Assembly (NCBI GenBank): GCA_002917075.1
Contig: NTMA01000020.1
Span: 372,001 to 436,000, forward strand
Reading direction: 5' to 3'
DNA length: 64,000 bases
Origin: Hawksworthiomyces lignivorus
Lineage: Eukaryota > Ascomycota > Sordariomycetes > Ophiostomatales > Ophiostomataceae
This document shows, one piece after another, positions 22,825 through 35,400 of this stretch. A model generated the notes under the pieces. That model was not told the origin of the DNA and made no database searches. It saw only the letters and a list, made by a program, of their open reading frames with translations. Position numbers and translations under genes: made by a program. Numbering within the stretch: position 1 is the stretch's first letter; every line of letters starts with the position of its first letter.

Positions 22825-24042
22825 GGCGGCTCCAGTACCTAGGGTTGCTGCAGAGAGCCTCAAATCCTCGAGCTGCGACCTATTCTCTTGGGAAGCAGTG
22901 TAAACGAAGGGAGCAACGATGTGTCGAAAAGAGAACACTAGAATGCTACCAGCACCAGGCTTTAGCACAACAATGTTTGAAAACGAAGGGTACAGAGGCT
23001 CAGAAGTAGACAGGCATAAAAAGGAATTGTTGGGGAGCTGCACAAGCCCTAGCAGCAAGCAGATCTGGTCAATGCATTCTGAGGTAAACTTGACGATGTG
23101 GCACTTTACCGTTTAAGACGGTCGTTTTATGTGAACACATTACAAGATAGCTGTACAAAAAGGGATTAGTGCCGATATACAAGGGTCTGGATTTCTCTTT
23201 GTATGTGATCACGTGTAAAGCCGTTTTGAGGGGGGGCAGAAGACGCTAACTACATAAGCATACGCTGTTGGGGCCCCCCCGTTCCACTGTATGTGCCCCA
23301 GCCTTGAGTGGCAAACGGCGAGATCTTGAATTGGACAAGTTGTCAACTTTTGCTTCTTTTATTAAATGCAGCCAGAAGAAAATGTGAGGGACAGGTTGAA
23401 TATATACAGTATAATGGGAGCAGTATCCCAATCCAATTTCCAGACTATTTGCCCTTGTTATCTCAAGTTGTTGTGTTTACCCATTGCGTCTTCCGTTGTT
23501 GCAGAAGATGCATGTGAAAATAGCGCCGTTACTCTCATCCGTATGTTCTCCGTGTTACTGCTCCGTACTACAACTGAGTCGCCTGTGCTGAAAGCTGCCA
23601 TAAATACTCCATAGAACTATTTGCTAGAGGTTCTTACGTGTCCAGACGCCCCTTTTTCCCTAGCCAGCAATCCTCCCTTATTAACCCCACCATCTGAGCT
23701 TCTAATTGGCTAAAAGCATCTAAAACCTCCCTCTCGGAGCGGGTTAACTATTGGGCGTCCACTGCCTGAGGCGCCAACCATCCCACATTTTGGGGACAGA
23801 GCCACGCTTTGCTTCGTTTGCCAGCTAGAATTAGAAGACAATAAAGGTGGCCTTGGAACGGCTTTGGCGTCTGGCTTTCTGGCAACGAACCCGCATCACA
23901 CCGCCTGCTCCGGGCTCGTTTCTTTTACGGAGCTTTGGCAACCTTTGAAGGCTCATATGGTGAACAACAATTAATGGGCCATTCCTTTTCTTTCTACTTC
24001 AATTTCCCTTAATCTCTTTTTGAGCACGGAGCTGCGGTCAAG
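22825..24042. promoter_or_regulatory. Divergent intergenic region between UGGT and coatomer alpha
   Basis: No gene is seen in these 1.2 kb. There is an inverted CCAAT box (ATTGG) at about 23706 and a CT-rich stretch just before the coatomer ATG (about 23975-24025). Short frames here lack any domain. Confidence 0.5.
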
Positions 24043-27000
24043 ATGACGTCCTCCTCGTCTCAGATGCTCACGAAGGTAAGGAAAAAAGGAGACATCATGT
24101 TGAGGATAGGGCTCAGATAAGAATATGGACAAGATGATATGTGGAAGAGGCAAATAGAAAGATGCAATTCTGACACTCTTGCAGTTCGAGTCCAAGTCGT
24201 CTCGTGCGAAGGGCATCGCCTTCCACCCGAAGAGGTACAGCTTTCCCCCCCTTTTCCGCTTCGGCTGCCTCTGCTTGAAAGCTTGCTGCTCTAGCTGACA
24301 TTCGCCCATTTTCTAGACCATGGATCCTCGTTTCGCTTCACTCTTCCACTATCCAGCTGTGGGATTACCGCATGGGAACGCTGATTGACCGCTTTGAAGA
24401 GCACGACGGACCCGTCCGAGCTGTCGATTTCCACAAGACTCAACCCCTCTTCGCGTCCGGCGGCGACGATTACAAGATCAAAGTCTGGTCATACCAGTCG
24501 AGGCGCTGCCTTTTTACCCTCAATGGCCATCTGGACTACGTGCGGACAGTATTTTTCCACAATGAGCTTCCATGGATCGTATCTTGCTCGGACGACCAGA
24601 CCATTAGAATATGGAATTGGCAGAACCGCTCTCTCAGTACGCTTCTGGTATCTTCCTCTCGCTTCCAACTGGGACGTTATGGCTAATGTCTTTTTCTTCT
24701 GTTTTCCTTCAGTCTGCACGATGACGGGCCATAATCACTATGTGATGTGCGCTCAATTCCACCCCAAGGAAGACCTCGTGGTCTCCGCATCGCTTGATCA
24801 GTCTGTTCGTGTCTGGGACATTTCTGGCCTCCGCAAGAAGCATTCAGCGCCGACATCTATGTCATTCGAAGATCAGATGGCCAGGGCCAACCAGAACCAG
24901 GCCGATATGTTTGGCAACACAGACGCTGTGGTCAAATTTGTTCTTGAGGGCCATGACCGCGGTGTTAACTGGGTTGCGTTCCACCCCACTATGCCTCTTA
25001 TCGTTTCCGCCGGCGACGACCGTCTTGTCAAGCTTTGGCGCATGAGCGAGACAAAGGCATGGGAGGTAGATACCTGCCGTGGCCATTTCCAGAACGCCTC
25101 CGGCTGTTTGTTCCACCCTCACCAAGAACTCATCCTGTCAGCCGGTGAAGACAAAACGATTCGTGTGTGGGACCTCAACAAGAGGACCGCCGTACAAACT
25201 TTCAAAAGGGAAAACGATCGCTTCTGGGTTATTGCTGCCCATCCCGAGATTAACTTGTTTGCTGCTGGCCACGATAACGGCGTGATGGTCTTCAAGCTGG
25301 AGCGTGAACGTCCCGCCTCGGCAGTGTACCAGAACACCCTCTTCTACATTAACAAGGAGAAGCAGGTACGGTCGTACGATTTCCAGAAGAATGTTGAGTC
25401 TCCCACTCTTCTTTCTCTCAAGAAGGTCGGCCCCGCCTGGGTGCCGCCCCGGACACTTTCCTACAACCCGGCCGAGCGCTCGATCCTGGTGACTTCGGCG
25501 GCTGACGGCGGTTCCTATGATCTCATTAACCTTCCCAAGGACGGCTCTGGTGCTATTGAGCCTACCGAGCTGAAGCGAGGCTCTGGCAACGCAGCCATCT
25601 TCGTGGCACGGAACCGTTTTGCTGTGTTGAACACGGCATCCCAGACTGTTGACGTCAAGGACCTGTCGAACAACGTTACGCGGTCTTTCAAGCCCCCTGC
25701 TGGCACAACCGATATCTATTTTGGAGGTCCAGGCAATCTGCTGATCATCACGCCCTCCGCTGTTCACCTTTATGATATCCAGCACAAGAAGAGCACTGCT
25801 AGCTTGAACGTTAATGGCGTCAAGTATGTCTCCTGGTCCAACGACGGCCTATATGCTGCTCTTCTTAGCAAGCACAATGTCACTATTGTTACCAAGACTT
25901 TAGAGCAGGTCAGCACGCTCCATGAGACTATTCGTATCAAGAGCGCCACCTGGGACGATGCCGGCATTCTCCTCTATTCTACCCTCAACCATATCAAGTA
26001 CACGCTCCTGAATGGAGATAACGGCATTGTTCGTACGTTGGACCAGACCGTGTATCTTGTTCGCGTCAAAGGACGAAATGTATACTGCCTTGACCGCTCC
26101 GCCAAGCCAAAGATTCTGCAGATTGACCCAACGGAATACCGCTTCAAGATGGCTCTGGTGAAGCGAAACTACGAGGAGATGCTTCATATTATCCAGACCT
26201 CTTCGCTTGTTGGCCAGTCTATCATTTCTTATCTGCAAAAGAAGGGCTACCCCGAAATTGCACTCCAGTTTGTCCAGGATCCTACGACCCGGTTTGAGCT
26301 GGCCATTGAATGTGGCAACCTGGATGTCGCTGTCGAAATGGCAGAACAGCTGGACAAGCCTAAGCTGTGGTCGAGACTGAGCTCGGAAGCGCTGGCACAC
26401 GGCAACCATCAAGTCGTAGAGATGTGCTACAAGAAGCTTAAGCAATTTGACAAGCTTTCATTCCTGTACCTGGCAACGGGTGATCAGGAGAAACTCAGCA
26501 AGATGGCAAAGATTGCCGAGTACCGTGGCGACTTCACAGCTCGCTTCCAGAATGCCCTGTATCTCGGCGAAGTCGAAGATCGGATACAGATGTTCAAGGA
26601 GATTGACCTCTGTATGTTTGCTCCCATATCCGTTCCTCCAGCTCATACCCCCAACAAAAGCATATCGCCAATTAGCTAACATCGTATTCACTGCAGACTC
26701 GCTGGCTTACATGACAGCCAAGGCTCATGGTCTTGAAGAAGAGTGCCAATCGATTCTCGAGGCCACTGGCGTAACCGAAGATCAGCTAACTCTGCCAGAA
26801 GGTCTTGGCGGTTCTCTGACGCCGCCGAAGGCTATTGTTTCAACTTTCAAGGCAAACTGGCCGACCAAGGGCACATCTGTCTCTTTCTTCGAAAAGGCCC
26901 TTCTTGGACAGGTTGAGGGCTTGTCTCTGGAAGACGAACCTGCGGCTGCCGCAAATGGAGCAGATGCCTTTGGTATGGAAGACATTGATGGGGTGGACGC

Positions 27001-28154
27001 GAAGAAGAATGGTGGCCTGGGCGACGCCAACGATGACGAGGATGCTGCTGGCTGGGATATGGGCGATGATATCGTGCCTGAAGGCGACAGCGACTTTGTC
27101 AACGTTGAAAGCGCCGATGCCGGAGGTGCTGGCAGCAGCGAGGCAGATCTATGGGCACGCAATTCGCCGCTGGCAGTGGACCACGTTGCTGGCGGCTCTT
27201 TCGAGTCTGCCATGCAGCTTCTGAACCGCCAGGTTGGTGCTGTCAACTTTGCTCCGCTGAAGCCCCGTTTCCTGGAGGTGTACCAGGCGACCAAGACATA
27301 TCTCCCCGCGTCAGCTGGCCTGCCACCATTGATCAACTATGTGCGGCGAAATGTGGACGAGACCGACCCAAGAAAAGTTCTTCCTATCATCCCTCGGGAC
27401 TTGGAGTTTTTGGTTGAGAACGACCTGCAACGCGGCTATGATGCTATGAAGGGCAACAAGCTGGAGGACGGTCTCAAGGTGTTCAAGGGCATACTACATA
27501 CCGTCTTGATCAACGCTGTCTCTAGCGAGTCGGAAGTTGACGAGGCTAAGAAGCTGATTACCTCTGCGAGCGAATATGCCGTTGCCATGTCTATTGAGTT
27601 GGCTCGCAGAAAGCTCGGCTCCAACGAGGTTGTGGCCAAGAACCCGCAGCTACTGAAGCAGAGCCTGGAGCTGTCGGCCTACTTCACGATTCCCAAGATC
27701 GAAGTTCCGCACCGGCAGCTGGCCTTGCTCAACGCGATGAACCTTGCAACACGCAACAAGAACTACAACTCGGCGCTCAGCTTTGCTAACCGGATACTAG
27801 CAAACGGTGGTGCTGGGCGTATTCTCGAGACTGTACGTTGATCTTATATCCAATTATGTTTTATGAATCCGTGATCAAACAATTACTGACTTTCTCTTTT
27901 TTGTCAACTAGGCCAAGAAGACCAAGGCGCAGTGCGAGCGCAACCCGAATGACGCCATCGAGATCGAGTTTGACCAGTTTGCTGAGTTTGACGTGTGCGC
28001 GGCCAGCTTCACGCCAATCTACAGTGGAACGGCCTATGAGGAGTGCGCGTTTGACGGCTCCAAGTACCACTCCAAGTACAAGGGAAGCGTTTGCCGGGTC
28101 TGCGAGGTGTGTGAGATCGGTAAGCACGGCAGCGGGCTGAAGCTGTTTGCGTAA
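24043..28154 (+). CDS. COP1: Coatomer subunit alpha (COPI vesicle coat)
   Basis: Alpha-COP is part of the COPI coat that carries cargo from Golgi to ER, binding dilysine tails through its propeller. Proposed exons are 24043-24075, 24185-24234, 24317-24636, 24713-26611, 26697-27832 and 27912-28154, giving 1226 residues in frame. All five introns have GT donors and good acceptors. The N-terminus [20 protein letters not shown] leads into about six WD40 repeats (for example [62 protein letters not shown]). The coatomer WD-associated region follows (about 330-750), then an acidic Asp/Glu linker. The C-terminal domain (about 900-1226) ends with the Cys-rich [20 protein letters not shown] typical of alpha-COP. 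The length matches the family (about 1200). The third intron joins RSL to [12 protein letters not shown], restoring a repeat. The yeast name is COP1/RET1. Confidence 0.96.
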
Positions 28155-28721
28155 GGGCCCAGAGAGAAAAGGGCCAACTGCGGCGTAGATAAAATGAGCG
28201 AAGGTACGGCAACAGGAATGCGAGCTGGAGACGTTGCAAAAGGATGGCGCGATAGTAATTTTGCTGCTTTTTTTGGACTGGAAATAAATTCGAGTCTTTT
28301 TATTTATCATGACGTTGTTATCCTTCTCTAGTTTCGCTCTACATATGCTGACGTGTGCCTGCTCCCTCAATGTCATGTTCTATACCGTATCTGCTATTCT
28401 AGAAAAGAAATTGGAAATCCTCATAGACAACAGTTCCTGGTAAGATGATTGTTTTAGCAGGATTTGCGCGAGCAGGCAGTGTCTAGAAGCGCTTGCAGCA
28501 AGTCATTGCACGATAGTTGATATTCTCCCATTTTTGTTCCATTTTGCAAAACGACTCAAAATTCTCTATTGGTTCCGGCTATAGTGTTACAGACGACGCC
28601 CTCCCCATCCTCACATCGCTTCATGCACAATGCTAGCGAACTCTCTTTGCTTCCCTTTTTTCAAACGAGCAAGGCGCAAAGAACAGACAAGGGATGCCCA
28701 TCGTTCCCTTTTTGCTCTCAT
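28155..28721. other. Convergent intergenic region, no gene seen
   Basis: This spacer lies between the coatomer alpha and Rpn12 stop codons. Only short chance frames and AT-rich 3' UTR-like sequence are seen. Confidence 0.6.
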
Positions 28722-29705
28722 TTAGACAATCGTTTCGAGCTGCCGGGCGTAGCCTAGCACGTTCTCGATCACCATCTGGCTCGTCTCCTTCTCGGCCGGC
28801 TCCAGGTCGGTACCCTCCTCGGCGGTAGCTGAGCTGTCTGCAGAAGCGCCGGCCGCACCGGTCGCTACCGCCGGCGGGAAGTGGATCTGGCCGTCCTTGA
28901 TGGTCCAGCCGCGGTTGCGGGCGAACTCGACGACGGCGCCCTCGGAGTCGAGGAACAGCAGCGACTTGGTAGAGCTGAGGGGCAGCGATGGGTAGGCGCG
29001 CTCGCTGCTGGAGGCGATCTCGGAGCGGATCTGAGAGGTGAGGATCTGAAAAGCAGAGAGAAAGCAAGATGGTCAGCAAACAGAAAGACGAGCCCAAGGG
29101 GACGACGGTGCACGGAAGGAATTCTCTCCCGAGTGGGGGAAGGGGAGAGCGCCTACATCAGAGAAGACGCCATACTCCTCGCAGGGCACCTCGCCCTGCT
29201 TCATGGCCTTCCACACGCGATCGTAGCTGCCCTCCATCAGCCACCGCTCGAGGCGGATCGGGTAGCCCAGGTAGCGGTCGTCCTCAGAGCCAGCGCCCTC
29301 GCGCGTGCTGATGCTCTCGAGCTCCGAGTGGAACTCGCCGTATCGGCCCTGCGTCAGCAGCAGCAGCAGGTACAGGCCCGTCACCTTGTTGCGCTCGGCC
29401 ACGTTCGGCGGCAGCACCGCGCCCGGCAGCGCGTAGAATGGCGCCAGCTGCTGCACGTAGCGCGTAAACGCGGGCGCGTCGTGCGCCCGGATGCTGCACA
29501 GGGCACCCTGCTCGTAGGTCTCGCGGGCCAGCGCCAGCAGGGACGCCGACGGCGCCGCCTTGCCCGCTTCGCCGCCGAGCGACGGGGTCAGCGCGTTGAG
29601 CTGCAGCAGGGCCAGCTTGGCCTTGGACAGCAGCTTGGCCTGCTCGCCGTACGTGCGGGAGGCCTTGAGCTGGGCGATGATCTGGGTCAGCTGGCGCTCG
29701 GCCAT
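28722..29705 (-). CDS. RPN12: 26S proteasome regulatory subunit Rpn12 (PSMD8)
   Basis: Rpn12 is a lid subunit of the 19S regulatory particle, added last in lid assembly, in nucleus and cytosol. Proposed exons are 29705-29157 and 29045-28722, giving 290 residues, close to the family length (about 270). The N-terminus MAERQLTQIIAQLKAS, the helical repeat around YEQGALCSIRAHDAPAFTRY and the LYLLLLLTQGRYGEFHSELE segment belong to the CSN8/PSMD8/eIF3K winged-helix family. The second exon carries ILTSQIRSEIASSSERAYPS and SLLFLDSEGAVVEFARNRGW. It ends with a fungal Ala/Ser insertion and the final helix NVLGYARQLETIV. The intron donor GTAGGC is weak, but the acceptor TTTTCAG and the family alignment support the join. 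The antisense frame of 334 codons over exon 1 is a GC-driven shadow. Confidence 0.93.
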
Positions 29706-32498
29706 GGTTGCGGTAGAGGAAGAGGCGAAGAAGGCAGAGGGAGTGCGGAGCTGCGGGTCTGGTGTCTAGGTGGTCGGCGGCGGATGCGTTGGGTTGTGTT
29801 CCTCGTCTCGGCCTGGGTGCTCGGGCGGGTTTGGGGGCGGGGGAGGGGGGTGTTCCTTTTCTTGCTGGGTCCCGAGGGCTTGTAATTAAAATGGGTTCAG
29901 TCGTCAAGGAAGAAGTCGTATCGTCATGTGTTGGCTCGCTGATGGTCGTGGCAAGTTCTTGGTTTGCAGAAAGACAGCGAAAGCTTGTGCATTTGCAAGC
30001 CAGTAGCAGGCTGCATGAGGCTGACGAAGAACGACACAGGCGGTCCAAGCTTTCGGAGCGACGCATTAGCGTCTCGGTATCTGTATTGTCGAGTGCACGT
30101 GATTTATGCAATTAAGCATTTCTATATGATTGTCCCATCTGAGATTTTAGAGACAATCTTCTTCTCTTCTCCCTTTTCTATGGGATCTTTTACTTGTTTC
30201 TTTTTATGCTATGTATTTGCAAGCGATATGAAACTAATATCAGATGCTCGGTTCCATCTATCCTCGTTTGCTTTGCATGCCTGAATAATGCTATCAAGCG
30301 TATTCGTGTCTCCGTTATTACGCAAAGGTGCGAGGCAGCTCACCCTAATCAGATGAACGAGAGTATTCCCTCAGTGTTACTTCTCCAGAAGCTTCGTGGG
30401 CCGTACCTGACCAGGGTAGGTAGAAATTAGCAAAATAAGAATTTTTGGTTACAATGGTTTTTGAGATTTGCAAAGATCGATGGTTTTCTGCCTGGGCTGA
30501 ACTTTTATTGAATCCCAGTTAGCCTACACTAGTATACTAAGGTGAGTGATTGTTTCATCCGCGCTCGCTTCTCTCTTCTATCGCGTACATTCATTCCGCG
30601 GACAAAATTTGGTTCTGCAGGCAGAATGCGAGCATAGCGAAATGAAAAGGATCGTTTGTTCAATACATCGTGTACGGAGAAGAATCAGGCATATTCAAAC
30701 GGTACGGCTGATGTCGGGGATGTCTGTCTTGGGAAAGGAATATACAGCATGGCAACGGAGCGCACCGCTTGGCAAGATGGTAAGCGGGAGAAAGATCAGA
30801 AAAGAAATAGAGAAGATGTCCGAAAAAAAAAAAAAAAAAAAAAAAAAGAAAGGATACCCAACCCAACACGGATTACAGTCGGATGCGTCATCTGTGGTCG
30901 GGCAGCATAGCAGCATGGCAGCTCATGGCAAGGCACTTGCACAGCCTTTGCTTGTCCGAGCTGTGATAGGCGCTATCGACAAGCTGCCAGACAAAAAAAA
31001 TATAATTCAGACGTGCGACGCTAGATTTCGTTTGCGACGAGGCATGATAGATTAAGCTTTAGCTAGGCGGGAAAATCTCCCGTTTGGTGAGGGCTGGTAT
31101 TATTAGCTATAATTTCCCATCAAACCGGAGCCAGCACGTAGAGGGGCAAAAGCTGTCGCCCCTGCAGCAGCAATTTGGCAACCCCCAGCTGCTCTCTCTC
31201 CTTGTTTCTTCAAATAGTATAAAATTGTGGCGGAGCTGCTTTCTATTCTCTGGCCCTGCAGCATTGGACAGCCACAGCCTACTGCAGTAGCTGCTGGACC
31301 GTTGTATCGGTCTGGTGCTATAACTTAGTGAATGGGTAGTCAGACCCAGGCTGCCCCGCTACATGGGTCTTGCCGGGAACCGCTCATTTTATGACTTAGT
31401 GCAACACGAAGATATTACAGCGTTTATGTATGTAGTATGTACTGTATGTATGTGCTTCATCTACAGAAGAAACGGCACAGGAGCAGCATCCTGAACCGTC
31501 ATGGCGGCTTAGCATATGGACGATGTTTCGTGAAACAAACCCATATGCGTTATGCAGTACGCATGTAACAAGATATGATACGAAAAGGGCAAAGGTCGTC
31601 GTTCTTGCGTGCTTCACTTTCCTGATTTGTCCATGTCCTGCAAACCCACTCAGATGTTTATTTTTGCTTCTCCTCGTTTGGAGCTGATCGCCTCCATCAG
31701 GTAGCAGAAGACGAGCGCCACGAGGCTGTTCGGTTGCGCAGTGTTTTACGACTAGTGGTGTGCTACAGATAGGATGAAAGAAAAAGAACCCCAAAGAAAT
31801 GCCTATTCCAATATGTGACCTGGTCACACACTAAGACAAGTCCTTCAATTAGTAGTACCACACTCCCAAGTTCCCCATCCGACACTTGTCGTCCTCCTGG
31901 TCGCAAGACCTTGGCCCTTGCTAAATCGGGCTGAGAATGGCCTTTTTCTTCCCTGCGCCTCTTACTGCCCTCTAGGTATTCCAAAGACAGCTTACTCGCA
32001 GGCTGCGGATGCCTTCCTCCTCTTCCTCAAAGGCTTTGCCGTTTTCAAATATAACAGGCAGGCACCCCTCCTTCTGCCGGTATTATTACTCCATTGCTCT
32101 TTCTGGTTTGAACGCCATTTCCTTGCTACGAGCATTATAATTCGCATTGTCTTGATTACTCTTATTCTTTCTACTTCAATTTTCTTTTACACGTGTCTGA
32201 CAGCATCTGACTTTTTTTCTTTTTTGTTTTGTAATATCTTTTTTATAATTCCATCTCTGCAGCTCCCCCCTCCCCCCGGCTCTTCCATGCCGCATAAACC
32301 ATCATCGTCACCATCTCGATCCAGCCCAGCCATGCTTGCATAATACTGCATCTAATTTGGCTCTACTTCCTCTTTCATCTCTGCCAGGCAACTGTGTAGC
32401 AGCAGACGGGCCTCGCCGAAGTACCAGTGGTTTGCCACACCCTTCTGCCTGTCTAGGCCAATATTTTTCTCTTTTTTTAGCACAAGTGCGCCGCAAAC
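29706..32498. promoter_or_regulatory. Divergent intergenic region between RPN12 and the Skt5 gene
   Basis: These 2.8 kb hold no gene I can support. A 25-A run lies at 30823-30847. The last 500 bases before the Skt5 ATG are CT-rich and probably include the promoter and leader of that gene. A GC-rich block at 29706-29880 is the likely Rpn12 leader. Confidence 0.5.
30823..30847 (+). repeat. Homopolymer run of 25 A
   Basis: A run of 25 consecutive A is seen. No clear target-site duplication or coding sequence precedes it, so a retroposed origin is not supported. Confidence 0.9.
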
Positions 32499-35400
32499 AT
32501 GTCGAACCCACAGTACGCGCGTCAATCACAGGGGGCGCCCCAGAACAATATGAGCGGTAAGCAAGATCTACATGAGCGGAGTTAGAGACGAGCAGCATCA
32601 GGCGGGGGGAAGGGTAGATGAGAGTGCAGCATTGAGCATGAACACACAGTCTTGCACACAAGGATAGGAAGGAGTGACGAGAGCAAAGAGACCCAGAGAC
32701 GAATAGACGAAGAGACGAAGGAACGGAGAATGGAATCAAACGGACCAAGACCTTTATCGGACAACAAGGACCGCCTACGTCGACCGCCCTAGTGAATTTG
32801 CTTGACATTAGACGAGGCCAGGAGAAAGGCAACTGAGCTTCGAGGTGCATTAAGCTACGTGCTGTACGATGCAACAGTACATAGCTTACCGTATTCACAA
32901 AATAAAACGGCGACGGGTTCAGTAGTCACCGCTCCGGGACTTAGGTTTCCTTTTTTTCTGGGTGTCCTGTCACATCGGCTGCTACCCCTGTCTGAGCACA
33001 GCTACTCTCTACTGCGAAATCCGGCTTACTACGGCGTGCTGCTAGTATTCTCTCGGCCATGGAATAACAGACCAGATGTACGACTCCACGCTTGCTTGCC
33101 AAACATTATTCTGAGCAGGCATACAATTTCATAGTCTTTTCAAATCGTGCTAGGGAGAGCCCAGAATTCTCGGACGAAGCAGCATCCAAACGGACTTTCT
33201 TACTCTGCGTCTATCTCCCCCCTATTCGTGCTCTCTTTTGCCGTCTTGTTTTTTTTTTGGACTTTGCGCTGCGGGCGGCTTATGCATGCTCTCAGAACAC
33301 CTGTTAAAGGTTCCGGCTGACATTCTGATCCTTTTTCAATTTCTATTTATGCAGGAGGCGCAAACCAACAAGCCGTCAGACTCGATTACGTCGAAATGCC
33401 TCCAAAGCTTGGTGCCACATTCGTCCCTGGAGGTTTCGATGACTACTATATGCCCGAGGTCATCGCTCCATCTCCTCAAAGGTAGGTTTTTCATCCTTTC
33501 TTTTCATCTCTTCTTGGTTCTCGTGCTATCCGCGTATTGCACATTTTCTCTACACCTCTTCTGTGCTTGGTTGTCGTTGCCCCTCACCCCACCATCAAGC
33601 GTCGCTCTAAGCGGCTGGCCTTCGCCTGGGACACCGGGAGTAGCTTAGGCGAAAAATAGGTCGCCAATAAAAACAAACGGACAGACCGATTTGAAGACAG
33701 CTGAACTGATGGTTGGCTTTGTTCGGCTGTAGGGTAATGCCTGAGGTCCCCCAAAATATGCAGGAAGATCTGCAGCGAATGGAACTTGAGGCTCGAGAAC
33801 CCTTAGGACCCAACACGAAAGCGAATCCAGGCCAAGACTACGCTGCTCCCCGCCAAGTCGCTCAGCAACGCAGTCGCGAACCGTTCTTGTCCAGCGTTTT
33901 GACTACCCAGGGTTCTGGCGTCGCCAACACTACAAGCTCTGGCGCGTCTTCCGCCAACAATCCGCCAACATCCGCCGACGACTTCAAGCCCTTCTCACGG
34001 GAGAAATACGGAGACATGTCAACGCTTGACGTACCTTCTTTTTCACCCTTTCCGCACGTCAACCAAGGAAACGTGCCACCAAGCGATGACGAGAAGGAGA
34101 AAATCCTATACAATGCGCGCCAAGAAGTCCTCAAGTCCAACAACGTGTCTGTGCAGCTAGACTGGGCGCTCGACGTCCTGTTGTGGGTTGAAATTGCTGC
34201 CAAGTCGTATGCGCGCGAGAACAAGGACCAAGGCCCTCGTCCGCAGACGCCCCGAATCGAGCATGAGCTTCGTATCGATGCCCTCAACATTATTGAATAC
34301 TTGGCTTCGCAGAACCACCCCCGAGCTCTCTTCTCTCGGTCAAAATGGTTGGAGTTTGGCAAGTTCGGCTATCGCCAAGACAAGAACGAGGCGTTCTTGG
34401 GCTATATGGATGCGGCGAATCGGGGATGGGGCCGTGCCGAGTACCGCATGGGCATGATTTACGAGAACTCCAACGACATAAAGAACGCCGTATTACACTA
34501 CAATCGGGGGCTAGAGATGGAAGATTCAGCTTCGTCGTACCGTATGGGCATGATGAATCTGATCGGACAGCTCGGCCATACTAAGGATTACCAGACTGGT
34601 CTGGATTTGATTCGAAAAGCCGCCGACACCTCCGATGAAGAATCTCCGCAAGGAGCTTACGTCTTCGGCATGCTTATTGCTCGTGAGCTGCCGGACATCA
34701 ACATTCCCGAAGGCATGTTGCCATTTGATGTTGTCCAGGCTCGCCAATATATTGAGAAGTCGGCGTATTTTGGCTTTGCGAAAGCCCAGCTCAAAATGGG
34801 CCAAGCCTATGAGCTGTGTCAACTTGGCTGTGATTTCAACCCGGCTCTTTCTCTGCACTACTATGGACTGGCTGCACACCAAGATCAGCCTGAGGCTGCT
34901 CTGGGTGTGAGTCGCTGGTTTCTGTTTGGCTATGAAGGCGTCTTCCTCAAGAATGAGCAGTTGGCCTTCAAGTATGCGCAACAGGCCGCAGATGCCAAGC
35001 TTGCTACTGGCGAGTTTGCCATGGGTTATTATCATGAGATTGGCATTCATGTACAGAAGGACCTGCGTGAAGCTCGCCAGTGGTACGAAAGGGCTGCCGA
35101 ACATGGCAATAAGGATGCCATCAACCGCCTAGAAGGTCTCAATCAGGCGAAGACACTCACGAAACAGGACCACGAGACTACAGCGCTTACACGTATTAAG
35201 TCGCAGCACGGATCCCAGCGGGGACGACGGCCAGAGCGCTTCAGCAGTCGACAAAAGGACCCAGCGGCAGCTCTTCCCACGCTTGCAGAGAGCACACCAG
35301 CCACACCTGTCCAGAACATACCGGCTGCTAAAACGTCTCCTGGCTACCCCCCTCCATCTCTCCAGGCAGTGTCCCCCCCACAGAATCCTGTCAAAGATAT

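Noticed and set aside
24489..24719. A readthrough frame joining the start region to the main coatomer exon without splicing
   Set aside because: It would disrupt the WD40 repeats. Splicing at 24636/24713 restores [15 protein letters not shown].
28881..29885. A 334-codon plus-strand frame opposite the Rpn12 gene
   Set aside because: It is antisense to the well-supported Rpn12 exon 1, Leu/Arg/Gly-rich from GC bias, crosses the intron and has no domain.
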